A DNA stretch of 24,586 bases from a virus. This document shows, piece by piece, positions 21,907-24,586 of the stretch; the stretch's first letter is position 1; every line of letters begins with the position of its first letter. The position numbers and the translations under genes were made by a program. The notes beneath the pieces were generated by a model that saw only the letters and a list, made by a program, of their open reading frames with translations, was not told the origin of the DNA and ran no database searches. Location of the stretch: positions 1 to 24,586 of IMG/VR virus record IMGVR_UViG_3300047364_000031. The stretch is one strand, 5' to 3'.

Positions 21907-23337
21907 TTACATAAGGTTCTTAACAAGAACACGTCTGTAGTATTGGTTACGTGATGCGGTAAGTGTCTCTTGATCAGGGTTACCAGAACCATCAACAACG
22001 AATGGGTTTGCGACCATGCCGTAGCGAGTCTTAAATCCAATCTTAGGTTGGAAGGTGCTAGGATCAATAGATCTGAGCATCTGTAGGGGAACGTATGGGC
22101 AGTAGAACAGTCCAGCGTCATAAGGAGATGAACCCTTATATCCAGCAACATAGAAGTGGCTGTTTGAAACGTTAGCAGAATAAGGATCAACGTAGACCTT
22201 GATTCTTCCGTTCATTGTACCTACAAGTAGGTTTCCAGTGTCATCTACTTCACCGATGGAAGGTCCACCAGCTCCAGTTAGACCTGAAGAGTAGTCAAGA
22301 ACACCAGACATAGCGAGTGCAGAAGCAACATCAGCAGATGTAAGGATAAAGTTACCCTTTCCTCTACGAGTTTGCTGCGCGATAGCGTTAGCATCTCTTT
22401 CTATCTGGAACATAAGTCCCTTGAATTTCTCAACTGACCATCTACCGTTGGAGTCAACGTCTAAGTCGAATATTCCAGCGTTAGCAGTGTTGTTTTGTGC
22501 ACCAGGTTTTGCAACTGTGTATACAGTTCTAACAACTTCACGGTTGATCTCAGCAAGGATCTCACTAGACAATAAGTTAGCGAGTTCTTGCTCAGCATCT
22601 AGACCATGAATTGCTTTCAAGTCCTGTGCAAGTTCTAATGTGTATTCAGCTTTGAGGGCTCTAGTACGTGCTTGTACTGAAGTCTTCTCTATGCTGAAGC
22701 TCATTTCGTTGAACAGAGTAGCACCTGAACCTAAAGTTTCAGCACTCTGTCTTTCGATACCCTTTTCACCACGCTCGTAAGCACCAGAGTCATTAAGAAG
22801 ACCTGGGTTAGCGTCTGTAGTTCCACCGTCTCCACGAGGGTTAGTGTCAGAACCACCAGAAGCGTTAGTCTGGTTGTAAACACCTGGACCTGCAGATGAA
22901 GCAGAGAAGTTTGAATCGGGTTCGTTGTATAGGGCTTCTGGACCACCACGGAGAGCTGAACCGTTCTCTTGGTAGTGTGACTTCATCGCGAAGATAAGTC
23001 CAGTAGGTCCGCTCATTGGTTGAACGCCACAGATGTCGTATGCTACCAAGTTTGGCATAGCACGACGGATGAGGCTGATCATAACAGGGTCGAAACCTGC
23101 TAGTCCACCAGTAGCGGGGGTATTTGCTAGACTATCGCCTGATAGACCAGCTGGTGCGATAGATCCAACTGTGTTGGATGCTTCGTTAATTATTCCACGC
23201 TCTTCACGTAGAGTCTTTTCTGTGTTTTCTAACAGTACAGCAGTAACAGCCTTTCTATAGTTGTCTTTGATGGTGCCAGCACCTTCGTGACCTAGAACAG
23301 GTGACCACTTTTCTGTTAGAGCTTTTGAGTTAAACAT
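21907..23337 (-). CDS. gp23: Major capsid protein gp23
   Basis: A 476-aa HK97-fold capsid protein (T4: 521; cyanophage forms are shorter). Recognised by WSPVLGHEG at the N-terminus, VMISLIRRAMPNLVAYDICG with QPMSGPTGLIFAMKS after it, YSIEKTSVQ-like FSIEKTSVQARTRALKAEYT and the C-terminal PFVVDG...YYRRVLVKNLM. Residues 50-53 (INE/A) fit the T4 prohead protease consensus (L/I)xE before A/G/S, implying removal of about 52 residues during maturation. It follows gp22 after 34 nt and ends at a strong terminator, suiting very high expression. Confidence 0.98.
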   Translation of the reverse strand: MFNSKALTEKWSPVLGHEGAGTIKDNYRKAVTAVLLENTEKTLREERGIINEASNTVGSIAPAGLSGDSLANTPATGGLAGFDPVMISLIRRAMPNLVAYDICGVQPMSGPTGLIFAMKSHYQENGSALRGGPEALYNEPDSNFSASSAGPGVYNQTNASGGSDTNPRGDGGTTDANPGLLNDSGAYERGEKGIERQSAETLGSGATLFNEMSFSIEKTSVQARTRALKAEYTLELAQDLKAIHGLDAEQELANLLSSEILAEINREVVRTVYTVAKPGAQNNTANAGIFDLDVDSNGRWSVEKFKGLMFQIERDANAIAQQTRRGKGNFILTSADVASALAMSGVLDYSSGLTGAGGPSIGEVDDTGNLLVGTMNGRIKVYVDPYSANVSNSHFYVAGYKGSSPYDAGLFYCPYVPLQMLRSIDPSTFQPKIGFKTRYGMVANPFVVDGSGNPDQETLTASRNQYYRRVLVKNLM

Positions 23338-23371
23338 TTGCTCGTATGAGAAAAATAGATTTATTTTATTA

Positions 23372-24529
23372 TCAAGAATTCCAGCGGTTCATTGCATTAA
23401 GGTACTGTGCCATTACTGGTGTTACCTCCGCAGATGCTCCTTCTACTGGTGTTTCATCAGCAATCTCTGCAGGTGCAGTAGATGCCTCTTTAAAGTAAGA
23501 CTCCTTAATGGTCTTAACCTTCTTGGAGAATGACTCTTCTGAGACAAACTCTAGACCCTCAGCAAGAGCTGCGAGTTTTTCTTTTTGAGTATCTGCCAGT
23601 CCTTCTGACACAGTGGCCAGAATATTGAGTTTTGCAGACTCATTAAGACGATTTTGTAATTTCACATTAGACTTGACCTGTTCGTCAAGGCGTGTTTCCA
23701 TCTCACGAATAGATTCAGCCATACCTTCTACCACATCGACTTTCTCGTCTGGGATAGAAATGTAGTGCTCTTCAAAGAGACCCTTCAAACCTGCTATGAA
23801 GTCTGAAGTGATCTCATTTCTTATTCCACGGTCAACAGCAACTTGGTTTTGCTCCATCCATTGACCGACGGCGTAGTCTACTGTACCATTAACTTCTTCA
23901 GAGAGTTGTTTCTTAGATTCCTCTAACTTCTCTGCGTGTGCTTTAGTAAAGTGTTCTACAAGCTTGTTGTACTCTTCCTGAAGTTTTGCTTTAACAGCAG
24001 ATTCAAAGATAGTCTTTGCTTTCTCTGCAAATTCTTCGGAAAGTTCTGTACCTTCTAATAGGGCAGCAACGTCTTTAGACATATCAATTTCAAAGCCTGC
24101 TTTGATTGGATATGTTACATTACCACCAAGTCCAGTGCCATATGCTACTTCAGCACCAACACTAGGTTGTGGATCCTTACCAGGCTTACCAGCGGTTGAG
24201 GTCACACTGCCATCTTGCGATACAGGTGCCGCTGCCTTAGCGCCAGGATTCTCTTCGCCATCTTCATCATGCTCGTTCGGAGTAGTAGAACTACCACCCA
24301 AATCTGCTGCTGCAGATTGACCAGGTGCAACTGATGGAGAAACGGTTGGTGCAGGATCTTTGCCACCAACTGCCTTAGCAGTTTGGACATCAGAAACTGC
24401 TGAAGGTTCACTACCTGTGCCAGGAATAACGTTTGCAGAAACGGTAGGCATTGGATCTGCCGCGTTCTCCACAATCACCTTGTGCTCGGTAACGAACTCC
24501 TCAAATTTTTCGTTAATCTTATCTGACAT
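23372..24529 (-). CDS. gp22: Prohead core scaffolding protein gp22
   Basis: A 385-aa scaffold around which gp23 assembles. The first 140 residues are Ala/Pro/Gly/Ser-rich and hold three copies of a DPxP(T/S)V motif; the remainder is charged and helical, with coiled-coil character (about 160-360). Candidate prohead protease sites of the (L/I)xE form include LEE before S, LNE before S and LAE before G. It is longer than T4 gp22 (269 aa), mainly through the N-terminal extension. An exact late promoter and a GAGG site precede it. The identity follows from composition, position before gp23 and the protease sites. Confidence 0.9.
   Translation of the reverse strand: MSDKINEKFEEFVTEHKVIVENAADPMPTVSANVIPGTGSEPSAVSDVQTAKAVGGKDPAPTVSPSVAPGQSAAADLGGSSTTPNEHDEDGEENPGAKAAAPVSQDGSVTSTAGKPGKDPQPSVGAEVAYGTGLGGNVTYPIKAGFEIDMSKDVAALLEGTELSEEFAEKAKTIFESAVKAKLQEEYNKLVEHFTKAHAEKLEESKKQLSEEVNGTVDYAVGQWMEQNQVAVDRGIRNEITSDFIAGLKGLFEEHYISIPDEKVDVVEGMAESIREMETRLDEQVKSNVKLQNRLNESAKLNILATVSEGLADTQKEKLAALAEGLEFVSEESFSKKVKTIKESYFKEASTAPAEIADETPVEGASAEVTPVMAQYLNAMNRWNS
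24098..24457 (-). repeat. Three imperfect repeats in the gp22 N-terminus
   Basis: At protein level: DPMPTVSANVIPGTG (residues 25-39), DPAPTVSPSVAPGQS (58-72) and DPQPSVGAEVAYGTG (119-133); the second and third are preceded by GKDP. Spacing between copies differs (33 and 61 residues). Confidence 0.75.
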
Positions 24530-24575
24530 TTGAGTAAACCTCGTAATTTTCCGTAAATAGTATTATTTCTATGAG

Positions 24576-24583
24576 TATTTATA
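24576..24583 (-). promoter_or_regulatory. Late promoter box upstream of gp22
   Basis: Minus strand TATAAATA, an exact match to the T4 late -10 element read by gp55-bearing polymerase. It would start transcription about 40 nt before the gp22 ATG. Confidence 0.75.
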
Positions 24584-24586
24584 GAT

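Noticed and set aside
21849-22190. 113-aa minus ORF over the gp23 end and terminator
   Set aside because: Out of frame with gp23 and runs through the terminator hairpin.
24102-24474. Plus 72-aa and minus 90-aa ORFs inside gp22
   Set aside because: Shadow frames of the Ala/Pro-rich scaffold N-terminus.
1-24586. tRNA genes, CRISPR arrays, insertion sequences, phage att site
   Set aside because: No cloverleaf, no regularly spaced repeats, no transposase frame or terminal repeats were seen in any intergenic gap.

Overview
The window is a gene-dense, AT-rich stretch of a T4-like (myovirus) phage genome, most likely a marine cyanophage. T4-type structural, recombination and replication genes (gp22, gp23, gp3, UvsY, UvsW, gp55, gp47, gp46, gp45, gp44, gp62, RegA, gp43) sit beside genes typical of cyanophages: cobS, a VWA metallopeptidase-like protein, hsp20, Sm-like proteins, a PsbN-like membrane protein and a DUF3110-like protein. 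All supported genes lie on the minus strand, so transcription runs from high to low coordinates. Neighbours are packed with ATGA or TAATG overlaps. I see no tRNA, CRISPR array or insertion sequence.

Layout in the direction of transcription. (1) 24586-21861: an exact T4-type late promoter box, scaffold gp22, major capsid gp23 and a strong terminator. (2) 21848-20164: eight small unrecognised genes, several too short for a routine ORF caller. (3) 20150-17290: gp3, UvsY, UvsW and an Sm-like protein, then a terminator-like hairpin. (4) 17222-12228: a sigma70-type promoter, late sigma factor gp55, two small genes, a PsbN-like membrane protein, two small genes, a 23-codon micro-ORF, gp47, a DUF3110-like gene and gp46. 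(5) 12170-10017: a 717-aa VWA protein with an N-terminal HExxH motif. (6) 9935-3019: CobS-type AAA+ ATPase, two small genes, sliding clamp gp45 and clamp loader gp44. An accessory block follows (small genes, an HNH-like protein, a 2OG-Fe(II) oxygenase and a Dam-type methylase), then gp62 and RegA. (7) 2921-2520: hsp20 with its own terminator. (8) 2450-1: three consecutive Sm-like genes feeding into the DNA polymerase gp43, which runs off the left edge.

Together the genes cover capsid assembly, late-gene switching (gp55, with gp45 expected to act as its clamp co-activator), recombination-dependent replication (UvsY, UvsW, gp46/47), the replisome (gp43/44/45/62), translational control (RegA) and probable host-directed functions. 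The most interesting parts are the four Sm-like proteins, the pairing of CobS with a VWA/HExxH protein, the PsbN-like protein inside the gp55-gp47 block, the accessory block that splits gp44 from gp62, and the micro-ORFs coupled at both ends.
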